This document shows, one piece after another, positions 34,842 to 41,861 of a DNA stretch of 49,530 nt. The notes under the pieces are model-generated. The model was given only the letters and a program-made list of their open reading frames with translations, was not told the DNA's origin and made no database searches. The position numbers and the translations under genes were made by a program. Every line of letters begins with the position of its first letter. Position 1 is the stretch's first letter. Where the stretch lies: assembly GCA_943323545.2 (NCBI GenBank), contig CALPIE020000005.1, positions 1-49,530 on the forward strand, given 5' to 3'. This stretch comes from Bifidobacterium breve. GTDB lineage: Bacteria > Bacteroidota > Bacteroidia > Flavobacteriales > Flavobacteriaceae.

Positions 34842-35522
34842 ATGCCGTTTTACCAATCAATAGAAATAAAACCAAAAACCAACCTATATCTTTGGAAAAT
34901 TACCGAAGACTTCAACACGCTATTTAGCGAAGTGCAACTCAAAGACGTTTCGCTGGCTCGGCTAGAAGGAATGAAATCAGAAAGTCACCAGAAAGGATTT
35001 ATGGCAGTGCGCATGTTGCTGCAACATTTGGGTTATAGCGATTTCGATTTGTATTACGACGATTTCGGGAAACCTCATCTTCGAGATGAAAGAGAAAAGA
35101 CCGCTGCGCTGCAAGATAAAAGACAGGAGAATGGCAATGAAATACACATTTCTATTTCACATTCGAATGGTTTTTCGGGCATTCTTATTAGTGATAAAAA
35201 TGTAGGTTTAGACATTGAGCAACTCAAAGAAAAAACTTTAAAAATCGCTGCTCGGTTTATGGATGTTTCACATTTGGAAAATTTAAATGAAGAGCAAAAA
35301 ATAAAAAAAGCCACAGTTATTTGGGGAATAAAAGAAGTCGTTTTCAAAATAAAAAATGAAGCTGGCATAAGCTTTCCCGACCATATTACAGAAACCGATT
35401 TTGTGTATGAAGACAAAAAAACCATAGCGCAATTAAATTTCAATAATCAAATCGAGTATTTTGAAACCGCATTTGATTCGGTTGAAGATTATATCTTTGT
35501 TTGCGGATTCCAAAAAGACTAA
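34842..35522 (+). CDS. 4'-phosphopantetheinyl transferase superfamily protein
   Basis: Sfp-type enzyme that activates acyl carrier proteins by transferring phosphopantetheine from CoA. The Mg/CoA motifs are GLDIEQ (Asp124, Glu126) and WGIKEVVFK (Trp161, Lys164, Glu165), with the substrate-binding HISISHSNGFS before them. 226 residues. Between GKPHLRD and HISISH there is an unusual 16-18-residue insertion (about 82-98, EREKTAALQDKRQEN) encoded by a purine-rich low-complexity repeat. Its stop overlaps the next start (TAATG), making it the first of a coupled five-gene run. Confidence 0.87.
   Translation: MPFYQSIEIKPKTNLYLWKITEDFNTLFSEVQLKDVSLARLEGMKSESHQKGFMAVRMLLQHLGYSDFDLYYDDFGKPHLRDEREKTAALQDKRQENGNEIHISISHSNGFSGILISDKNVGLDIEQLKEKTLKIAARFMDVSHLENLNEEQKIKKATVIWGIKEVVFKIKNEAGISFPDHITETDFVYEDKKTIAQLNFNNQIEYFETAFDSVEDYIFVCGFQKD
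35084..35133 (+). repeat. Purine-rich repeat segment inside the phosphopantetheinyl transferase gene
   Basis: GAAAGAGAAAAGACCGCTGC followed by further AAGA-rich sequence. It resembles the purine arms at 39093-39130 and 46540-46573 and encodes the in-frame insertion described for the host gene. Confidence 0.5.
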
Positions 35523-36241
35523 TGACCATTTACCAGCAAATATTAGATTCAAAAGCCAAAAGCCATAAACTTTTAGCCATACTTCTCGACCCCGATAAGT
35601 TAACACTAGAAAACCTTTCCGCTTTAATTCAAAAAATAAATCAATCGCCAGCCACGCATATTTTTGTCGGAGGAAGTTCTTATGACGGAACACATTTAAA
35701 CGATTTGATTGCTGTCATTAAGCAAAATACTAAGTTGCCAATACTGCTTTTCCCAGGAAATCCATCACAAATTTCAGATAAAGCCAATGGTATTTTATTT
35801 CTAAGTTTACTCTCTGGCAGAAATCCCGAGTATTTAATAGAACATCAAATCAATGCTGTTCCGATTCTAAAGAAAACAAATCTCGAAGTGATTTCGACAG
35901 CATATATATTAATTGAAAGCGGCTCCGAAACAGCTGTAGAAAGAGTCACTTTGACCAAGCCATTAGATAGAAATAATTTCGATTACGTTTTGCAAACTGC
36001 ACAAGCGGGCGAATACATTGGAAATAAATTGATTTATTTAGAAGCGGGAAGCGGCGCGCAATTACCAGTCCCGTTAGAAATGATTACTTTGGTTTCTCAA
36101 AATACATCAATTCCACTTATTGTTGGTGGTGGTATTCGTTCCCATCAAGAAATTGAAAGTTGTTATAAAGCCGGAGCCGATTTAGTGGTAATAGGAACCG
36201 CTTTTGAAAACGACAATAATTTTTTTAAACCTAAGATTTAA
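35522..36241 (+). CDS. Geranylgeranylglyceryl/heptaprenylglyceryl phosphate synthase
   Basis: TIM-barrel prenyltransferase that joins a polyprenyl diphosphate to sn-glycerol 1-phosphate through an ether bond (GGGPS/PcrB family). Motifs: LLAILLDPDKLT (~18-29), IFVGGSSYDG (~51-60, phosphate/prenyl site), KLIYLEAGSGAQLP (~172-185) and PLIVGGGIRSHQEIE (~197-211). 239 residues. Bacteroidota homologues of this archaeal ether-lipid enzyme are known and active in vitro, with an unknown in vivo role. The ATG overlaps the previous TAA by one base; its own TAA overlaps the next ATG. Confidence 0.9.
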   Translation: MTIYQQILDSKAKSHKLLAILLDPDKLTLENLSALIQKINQSPATHIFVGGSSYDGTHLNDLIAVIKQNTKLPILLFPGNPSQISDKANGILFLSLLSGRNPEYLIEHQINAVPILKKTNLEVISTAYILIESGSETAVERVTLTKPLDRNNFDYVLQTAQAGEYIGNKLIYLEAGSGAQLPVPLEMITLVSQNTSIPLIVGGGIRSHQEIESCYKAGADLVVIGTAFENDNNFFKPKI

Positions 36242-36855
36242 TGTTTGAATTTCTATTTAATCAATATAAAAATGCGTCCACATTTCAAATTGTTTTGGAG
36301 GCATTTGCTTTTGTATTTGGGATTATTAGTGTGGTTTGTGCAAAAAAAGAAAATATCTGGGTCTACCCAACCGGATTGATTTCAACAGTAATCACCGTTT
36401 ATTTACTTTATCAAGCAAGCTATTTTGGCGATATGACAATGAATTTTTATTACTCAATTATGAGCATTTATGGCTGGTATAAGTGGAGTTCGATAAAAAA
36501 CCAACCAGTTTTAAAAATTACGCGAACAACCCTTAGAGAAAAAATCATTGGTGTTGGTTTGTTTATACTTACTGTTTTTATAACTTATTTAGTGTATGTT
36601 TTTTTTAATTATAAACTTGAAGTTCCCAATTATATTGATATTTTTACATCCGGACTTTTTTTTACAGCGATGTGGTACATGGCTCTTAAAAAAATTGAAA
36701 ACTGGACCCTATGGATTATTGGGGATTGTATTGTCGTTCCGTTATTTGCTTATAGAGGTTTGGGAATGCTGTCCATACAATATTTAATCTTCACAGTTTT
36801 AGCAATTATGGCGTATTTAGAATGGAAGAAAGTATTACAAAAAAAGACAGTTTAA
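36241..36855 (+). CDS. PnuC-family vitamin transporter (nicotinamide riboside or thiamine)
   Basis: 204-residue inner-membrane transporter with seven predicted helices. The PnuC core is plain: AFVFGIISVVCAKKENIWVYPTGLISTVITVYLLYQ then GDMTMNFYYSIMSIYGWYKW and ENWTLWIIGDCIVVPLFAYRGL. PnuC members import nicotinamide riboside, while PnuT members of the same family import thiamine; the two are hard to tell apart by eye. A TPP-riboswitch-controlled TonB receptor lies 2.2 kb downstream on the same strand, which favours PnuT, but the coupled genes here carry no riboswitch of their own. Overlaps DUF4301 by 34 bases. Confidence 0.87.
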   Translation: MFEFLFNQYKNASTFQIVLEAFAFVFGIISVVCAKKENIWVYPTGLISTVITVYLLYQASYFGDMTMNFYYSIMSIYGWYKWSSIKNQPVLKITRTTLREKIIGVGLFILTVFITYLVYVFFNYKLEVPNYIDIFTSGLFFTAMWYMALKKIENWTLWIIGDCIVVPLFAYRGLGMLSIQYLIFTVLAIMAYLEWKKVLQKKTV

Positions 36856-38423
36856 TAAAAAGATATGGTTTTACCGAAGCTGATTTTGAGCAAATCAAAA
36901 CGCAGGGAATTGCTTTGGATAAAATTGAAACAGAACTGTTGCTGTTTCAATCGGGTATTCCTAAAATTAATATAGAAAAACCAGCAACCATTAATGATGG
37001 TATTGTGAAATTAGATATTAATGAATTCCAAGTCTTTGCAGCAAAATTTGACAATATAAAATCAAATTTAAAACTAAAAAAATTCGTTCCTGCTTCTGGA
37101 GCTGCTACTCGAATGTTCAATTTTCTAAATGAATTTTTAAATGAATTTGATCACGAAAACGAAACCATTAACGCTTATATTAATAGAAATAACGATAAAA
37201 ATTTACCTATTTTTTTAGCTGGTATAGAAAAATTCCCTTTTTATGAAGAAGTAAAAACCAAATTAAAAAAATTGTATTCCGATTATTATTCGCTCGAAAG
37301 AAATGAAAAGAGTTATCTTTTCATTCAATTAATGCTTGATCCAAATCATTTCGATTTTGCGAATAAACCTAAAGGCGCATTGGCTTTTCACAAATATGTT
37401 TCACATATTTCTACCCCAATTGAGGAACATCTCAATGAGTGTGCATTTTATGCCAGTTCTAACTCGGTTTCGCACTTACACTTTACGGTTTCTGAAAATC
37501 ACGAATCATTATTTAAAAACATTATTACTCAGGTTAAAGACAAAGTCGAAAATAAGTCAGGTACTATTATACATGTCAGTTTTTCTTACCAACATAAAAG
37601 CACCGACACAATTGCTGTCGACCATAAAAATAAACCTTTTCGAAGAGAAAACGGACAATTGGTTTTTCGTCCCGGTGGACATGGCGCCTTAATTAACAAC
37701 CTTAATGAATTGGATGCCGATGTGATTTTTATAAAAAACATTGATAATGTCATCCAAAATCATATCAACGAAATTACTTTGTACAAAAAGGGTTTGGCTG
37801 GATTTATGGTCGATTTGCAACAACAGATTTTTCAAATTCTAACCGATATTGATAATCAAAATATTAATGAAAATGACATAGAGAACATCATCAGTTTTAT
37901 GACAAAAGAACTCAATATTTTGGTTTTGGATGATTTTCATAAATACACCTTAGACAATAAAATTGATTTCATAAAAAATAAACTCAACCGACCAATTCGC
38001 ATTTGCGGAATGGTAAAAAATGAAGGCGAGCCTGGCGGTGGACCATTTTGGGTAAGAAATCTAAAAGGTAATCTTACATTACAAATTATAGAAAGTTCTC
38101 AAATAGACATAAATAATTTTGAACAAGCTGAGGTTTTAAAAAAAGCTACACACTTCAATCCAGTTGATTTGGTTTGTGCCATAAAAAACTACAAAGGAGA
38201 AAAATTCAATTTACTTCAATTCGTCGATTCAAATACTGGTTTTATTGTTCACAAAAAAAGCAGAGGGAAAGACCTAAAAGGATATGAATTACCTGGTTTG
38301 TGGAATGGCGCTATGGCCAAATGGATAACAGTTTTTGTAGAAGTGCCATTGGTAACTTTCAACCCAGTAAAAACAGTAAATGATTTACTTAAACCAGCTC
38401 ATCAACCTCAATATGAAAACTGA
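36822..38423 (+). CDS. DUF4301 family protein, nucleotidyltransferase-like
   Basis: 533-residue cytoplasmic protein of DUF4301. Motifs resemble sugar-nucleotide pyrophosphorylases: VPASGAATRMF (89-99, compare the GGxGTRM loop), FRPGGHGALINNL (282-294, compare the GNGGL loop), ADVIFIKNIDNV (299-310, compare the VxNVDN strand), and FNPVDLVCAI plus ELPGLWNGAMAKW further on. These suggest a GT-A-type nucleotidyltransferase fold, which is my inference from motif order. Starts within pnuC (34-base overlap), so co-translated. It may activate or trap an imported metabolite. Confidence 0.8.
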   Translation: MEESITKKDSLIKRYGFTEADFEQIKTQGIALDKIETELLLFQSGIPKINIEKPATINDGIVKLDINEFQVFAAKFDNIKSNLKLKKFVPASGAATRMFNFLNEFLNEFDHENETINAYINRNNDKNLPIFLAGIEKFPFYEEVKTKLKKLYSDYYSLERNEKSYLFIQLMLDPNHFDFANKPKGALAFHKYVSHISTPIEEHLNECAFYASSNSVSHLHFTVSENHESLFKNIITQVKDKVENKSGTIIHVSFSYQHKSTDTIAVDHKNKPFRRENGQLVFRPGGHGALINNLNELDADVIFIKNIDNVIQNHINEITLYKKGLAGFMVDLQQQIFQILTDIDNQNINENDIENIISFMTKELNILVLDDFHKYTLDNKIDFIKNKLNRPIRICGMVKNEGEPGGGPFWVRNLKGNLTLQIIESSQIDINNFEQAEVLKKATHFNPVDLVCAIKNYKGEKFNLLQFVDSNTGFIVHKKSRGKDLKGYELPGLWNGAMAKWITVFVEVPLVTFNPVKTVNDLLKPAHQPQYEN

Positions 38424-38814
38424 TGTGTTACTAAATGAACTACAATTTAAAGCAGTTCGAAGTTCTGGTCCTGGCGGACAAAATGTTAATAAAGTTTCCT
38501 CTAAAGTAGTTTTATCATTTGATGTGATGAATTCATTTGCTTTGGATGAAGAAGAAAAAGAACGTGCACAAAAAAAATTAAAATCCAAACTCACTTTAGA
38601 AGGAATTCTAATTTTAAACTGTGATGAAGACAGAAGTCAACTTAAAAATAAAGAAATTGTAACTAAGCGATTTATTGATTTAATTACAAAATCGCTAATC
38701 GTTCCTAAAGAACGCAAAGCAACAAAAGTACCACGAAGCGTTATAGAAAAAAGATTAAAAGACAAATCTTCTGTTGCCGAAATAAAGCAAACTCGCAAAA
38801 AACCAAAGTTGTAG
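38413..38814 (+). CDS. arfB: Alternative ribosome-rescue factor ArfB (YaeJ-type peptidyl-tRNA hydrolase)
   Basis: Releases nascent peptides from ribosomes stalled on truncated mRNA. The catalytic GGQ (residues 21-23 in SSGPGGQNVNKVSSKV) lies in a short RF-1-like domain, and the C-terminal tail (~KKLKSK...VIEKRLKDKSSVAEIKQTRKKPKL) is basic as required to sit in the empty mRNA channel. 133 residues. The ATG at 38413 overlaps the DUF4301 stop by 11 bases; an in-frame start further upstream would bury it deeper in DUF4301 and has no support. Confidence 0.9.
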   Translation: MKTDVLLNELQFKAVRSSGPGGQNVNKVSSKVVLSFDVMNSFALDEEEKERAQKKLKSKLTLEGILILNCDEDRSQLKNKEIVTKRFIDLITKSLIVPKERKATKVPRSVIEKRLKDKSSVAEIKQTRKKPKL

Positions 38815-38818
38815 TTTT

Positions 38819-38857
38819 TCACTTTTGTGATTTCTCCCGATGGTCGAAATGACAGAA
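38819..38857 (-). repeat. GTCATTTCGAC palindromic-family repeat, copy D (solo)
   Basis: Minus strand carries GTCATTTCGACCATCGGGAG followed by AAATCAC, a variant of copies A-C at 12071-12608. It lies between arfB and the TPP riboswitch, alone. Confidence 0.7.
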
Positions 38858-38887
38858 CTATAGTTTTTATAATTCATAATTTATAAT

Positions 38888-38895
38888 TAACTTTG
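38888..38895 (+). promoter_or_regulatory. Predicted -7 box of the TPP riboswitch transcript
   Basis: TAACTTTG (TAnnTTTG) ends two bases before the first riboswitch stem, so the aptamer would start the transcript. Confidence 0.55.
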
Positions 38896-38897
38896 CC

Positions 38898-38983
38898 TTG
38901 TCTCAAAAGGGGTGCTCTAAATGACGAGCTGAGATTATACCCAATGAACTTAGAACAGGTAATGCTGTTTAAGGAAAAGACAA
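38898..38983 (+). promoter_or_regulatory. TPP (thiamine pyrophosphate) riboswitch
   Basis: Outer stem TTGTCT/AGACAA (38898-38903 with 38978-38983). The conserved core is intact: AGGGGTGCT, then GAGCTGAGATTATACCC, GAAC and GGTAATGCTG, matching the THI-box consensus. A leader of about 92 bases follows to the TonB receptor ATG, without an obvious terminator hairpin, so control may be at translation (ribosome-site masking). Confidence 0.93.
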
Positions 38984-39075
38984 AAAACTAATGAAAAAGT
39001 TAGTTTAATGTCGAGAGTATCATTTAATTTTAACAAAAAATAATTACCTCTTTTTATTTGTAAATCATTTTACGA

Positions 39076-41211
39076 ATGAAATTTTTATTTAAAAAAAGAA
39101 AAAAGAAAAGAGCGCAAAGAGCAAAGACAGTTCTAATTCTCGTTTCTTGTTTCTTGCCTCTTTTTTCTCTTTCTCAAGAAAAGTCGAAAGACACCATTAC
39201 GCAGCTCGATGCCGTTTTTGTTTCAGCAATTCGAGTCAACAAAAAAGCACCAGTTTCTTTTTCGGATATCAATAAAAAAGAAATAGCCCCGCGAAATTTA
39301 GGGCAAGATATCCCGATATTGTTGAATTTTTTACCTTCTGTAGTGACTACGTCTGATGCCGGAAACGGATTTGGGTACACCGGAATTCGTGTCCGAGGTA
39401 GCGATGCCACAAGAGTTAATATTACCATCAACGGAATTCCCTATAACGATTCAGAAAGCCAAGGTACTTTTTGGGTGAATATGCCCGATTTTGCATCTTC
39501 TGTAGAAAGTATCCAATTGCAACGAGGTGTTGGAACTTCTACAAACGGCGCAGGAGCTTTCGGAGCAAGTTTAAATATGTTAACTGATTCGTATGCTAAA
39601 AATGCAACTGGTGAAATTGCCAATTCATTCGGTAGTTTTAATTCTCGAAAACATACGGTTAAATTTAGTTCAGGTTTACTAAATAATCATTTTGAATTGG
39701 CAGGAAGATTATCTGTTATTAAATCAGATGGTTTTATTGACAGAGCATCATCCGATTTGAAATCGTATTTTTTACAAGGCACATATGTAGGAAAAACCAC
39801 TTTAATAAAAGCATTGGTGTTTGGAGGAACAGAAAAAACATACCAATCATGGAATGGAATTGACAGCGAAACGATACAAAATGACCGAACTTTTAATTCA
39901 GCAGGAATTTTTACAGACGAGTTTGGAAACACCCGATTTTACGATAATGAAACCGATAATTACCAACAAGACCATTATCAATTGCATTGGAATGAAAAGT
40001 TCTCTGAAAATTGGAATACCAATTTGGCTTTACATTACACTAAAGGGAAAGGATATTTTGAAAACTACAAAGAAGATGTCGATTTTTATGATTACGGATT
40101 AACACCTGTTGGATCTCAAACAACTACCGATTTAATTCGTCAAAAATGGTTGGAGAATGATTTTTACGGAACTACATTTTCGTTAAATTATAAAAACGAA
40201 AAATTAGATTTTATTCTTGGCGGAGGTTTAAATAAATACGAAGGTGATCATTTTGGTAAAGTAATTTGGTCGCGATTTGCTTCTACTAGCGAATTAGGAG
40301 ACAAGTATTATAATGATTTCGGAAACAAAATAGACGGAAATATTTTTACAAAAATCAATTATCAAATTACAAAAAAAATAAACTTTTATGGCGATTTGCA
40401 ATTGCGATATGTAAATTACAAAGCCAATGGAGTGCAAGCTAATTTAGTAAATGACACATTCAATTTTTTCAATCCGAAAGCTGGTTTGAATTATATTTTT
40501 AATTCCAAAAACACCTTTTATTTTTCGTTTGCTAGAGCCAATCGAGAGCCCAATCGAACCGATTATGAAAGTGGTAATTCAAAACCAGAAAAGTTAAATG
40601 ACTATGAATTGGGATGGCGTTTTACTTCAGATAAAATTAAATTAAATACCAACATTTATTATATGACCTATAAAGATCAATTAATTCTTACCGGTAATCT
40701 TGATGATGTTGGCAATCCAATACGTTCAAATAGTGAAAAAAGTTATCGATTAGGTTTGGAAGTTGAGGCGAAAATTTCTATTTCAAAACAAATAACAGTT
40801 GGTCCAAATTTTACATTAAGTGATAATAAGAACGTCGATTTGAATATAAGTGGAATCAATTTTGGTAACAAAGAAATTGCGTATGCACCAAGCATAATTG
40901 CAGGAAATGTTTTGGAATATCTTCCATTAGAAAAACTTAAAATTTCTTTATTATCTAAATTTGTTGGTAAGCAATTTATGAATAACATTGAATTGCCAGA
41001 AGCCAAATTGCCAGATTATTTTGTAAATGATTTAAATGTTTCATTTGAAATGAATCCAAAATCAATATTCAAATCAATTGTTTTTTCTGGATTGGTAAAT
41101 AATATTTTAGATAAGAAATACAGCTCAAACGGGTATATGTATGATGTATATCCTTATTACTATCCGCAAGCTGGAATTAATTTTTTGCTCGGGATGAATT
41201 TAAAATTCTAG
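39076..41211 (+). CDS. TPP-riboswitch-controlled TonB receptor (predicted thiamine uptake)
   Basis: 711-residue outer-membrane receptor: plug domain (~40-165) with FSDINKKEIAPRN, GYTGIRVRGSDATRVNITINGIPYNDSES and SIQLQRGVGTSTNGAGAFGASLNM; beta-barrel to the C-terminal QAGINFLLGMNLKF. No carboxypeptidase-D-like extension. The upstream riboswitch makes thiamine or its phosphates the likely ligand (a type known as OMR1-like in Bacteroidota). The signal peptide is odd: ten of the first 17 residues are basic (KKRKKKRAQRAK), and this n-region is encoded by a low-complexity repeat (39093-39175). A terminator follows. Confidence 0.9.
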   Translation: MKFLFKKRKKKRAQRAKTVLILVSCFLPLFSLSQEKSKDTITQLDAVFVSAIRVNKKAPVSFSDINKKEIAPRNLGQDIPILLNFLPSVVTTSDAGNGFGYTGIRVRGSDATRVNITINGIPYNDSESQGTFWVNMPDFASSVESIQLQRGVGTSTNGAGAFGASLNMLTDSYAKNATGEIANSFGSFNSRKHTVKFSSGLLNNHFELAGRLSVIKSDGFIDRASSDLKSYFLQGTYVGKTTLIKALVFGGTEKTYQSWNGIDSETIQNDRTFNSAGIFTDEFGNTRFYDNETDNYQQDHYQLHWNEKFSENWNTNLALHYTKGKGYFENYKEDVDFYDYGLTPVGSQTTTDLIRQKWLENDFYGTTFSLNYKNEKLDFILGGGLNKYEGDHFGKVIWSRFASTSELGDKYYNDFGNKIDGNIFTKINYQITKKINFYGDLQLRYVNYKANGVQANLVNDTFNFFNPKAGLNYIFNSKNTFYFSFARANREPNRTDYESGNSKPEKLNDYELGWRFTSDKIKLNTNIYYMTYKDQLILTGNLDDVGNPIRSNSEKSYRLGLEVEAKISISKQITVGPNFTLSDNKNVDLNISGINFGNKEIAYAPSIIAGNVLEYLPLEKLKISLLSKFVGKQFMNNIELPEAKLPDYFVNDLNVSFEMNPKSIFKSIVFSGLVNNILDKKYSSNGYMYDVYPYYYPQAGINFLLGMNLKF
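39093..39175 (+). repeat. Low-complexity purine/pyrimidine repeat inside the TonB receptor signal peptide
   Basis: Purine arm AGAGCAAAGACAGTTCTAAT followed by a pyrimidine arm (CGTTTCTTGTTTCTTGCCTC). The same order, including TTCTAATT, recurs at 46540-46625. Confidence 0.55.
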
Positions 41212-41212
41212 T

Positions 41213-41250
41213 AAAAGAGCCAAGTTTTAAATTTAACTTGGCTCTTTTTT
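41213..41250. terminator. Bidirectional terminator
   Basis: AAAAGAGCCAAGTT (41213-41226) pairs perfectly with AACTTGGCTCTTTT (41235-41248); it runs right up to the stop codon of the convergent lipoprotein gene. Confidence 0.9.
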
Positions 41251-41671
41251 AATTGTAAATTCTAATAATATTACCATTTACTTCGGTACGATATTGCTTT
41301 AAAGGATAAGGTTTTCCTGGACTTTGACCGGTATATAAATTATAAACAGCACTATCACAAGGACATGTTGCTTCAACGCCGCTTAAAGTTAAAGTAGAAC
41401 AACTCGTTAAGTCTTGATTCGGACAAGCGCCATCAAATGCTAAAATGCCACTGCCTGTATTAATAACTAATAAACCTCTAATTCCTGCACCAGTTATATT
41501 AACTTTAATGGCATTCCCGGCGAATTGTAAATTATTGTATAAAGGTAAACTTCTGTTTATTTCTACATTAAAACCATAATTTGGTAAATATGGATTTTCA
41601 TTGTTAGATCTGTCTTTACTACAGCTTAGAGTTAAAACAAAAAGAAGCGTAATTAAGAATATTTTTTTCAT
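41249..41671 (-). CDS. Lipoprotein with degenerate Rieske-like domain
   Basis: 140-residue lipoprotein: signal peptide with lipobox ending at Cys17 (VLTLSCSKD). The body resembles a Rieske fold, including FDGACPNQDLTSCSTL, then SGVEATCPCDSAVYNLYTG and the proline loop SPGKPYPLKQYRTEV. However, where a Rieske cluster needs C-x-H and C-x-x-H, this has Cys83-Pro-Asn85 and Cys103-Pro-Cys-Asp106, so both His ligands are missing. A normal [2Fe-2S] cluster is unlikely; two or three Cys remain that could bind metal or form disulfides. Envelope location; function unknown. Confidence 0.75.
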   Translation of the reverse strand: MKKIFLITLLFVLTLSCSKDRSNNENPYLPNYGFNVEINRSLPLYNNLQFAGNAIKVNITGAGIRGLLVINTGSGILAFDGACPNQDLTSCSTLTLSGVEATCPCDSAVYNLYTGQSPGKPYPLKQYRTEVNGNIIRIYN

Positions 41672-41694
41672 TTGAATTTTTATTAAAATAAGTG

Positions 41695-41722
41695 TTGTAC
41701 AAAAATATTTTGTTTAACTTTG
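41695..41722 (+). promoter_or_regulatory. Predicted promoter of the greA leader / small RNA
   Basis: TTG (41695-41697) and TAACTTTG (41715-41722) with 17-base spacing, the best-formed + strand -33/-7 pair in the window. It overlaps the divergent lipoprotein box at 41700-41707. Confidence 0.65.
41700..41707 (-). promoter_or_regulatory. Predicted -7 box of the lipoprotein gene
   Basis: Minus strand reads TATTTTTG (TAnnTTTG), 29 bases before the ATG at 41671. Confidence 0.45.
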
Positions 41723-41727
41723 TAAAA

Positions 41728-41806
41728 CATTAAAGGACAAAAATAAGTATTTTATAAATAAGAATATATCTTTGAAAAAAGAAATCCCGTTGCGATGGGA
41801 TTTTTT
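41728..41806 (+). ncRNA. Predicted ~80-nt terminated leader RNA or sRNA upstream of greA
   Basis: A well-spaced promoter (41695-41722) is followed about 60 bases on by an intrinsic terminator (41781-41807). The stretch has no ATG and no credible reading frame. A transcript of about 80 nt is therefore expected, either a stand-alone sRNA or an attenuated greA leader. The 5' end is placed by convention 5-6 bases after the -7 box. Confidence 0.5.
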
Positions 41807-41807
41807 C
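41781..41807 (+). terminator. Intrinsic terminator between lipoprotein and greA
   Basis: GAAATCCC and GGGATTTTTTC flank an 8-base loop, with an A-run before and T-run after. It lies upstream of both divergent genes, which is why a separate short transcript is proposed. Confidence 0.8.
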
Positions 41808-41861
41808 TATTTTATAATAATGATGAATTTGTTTTTTTAAAAAAGAAATAATTAGAATAAT

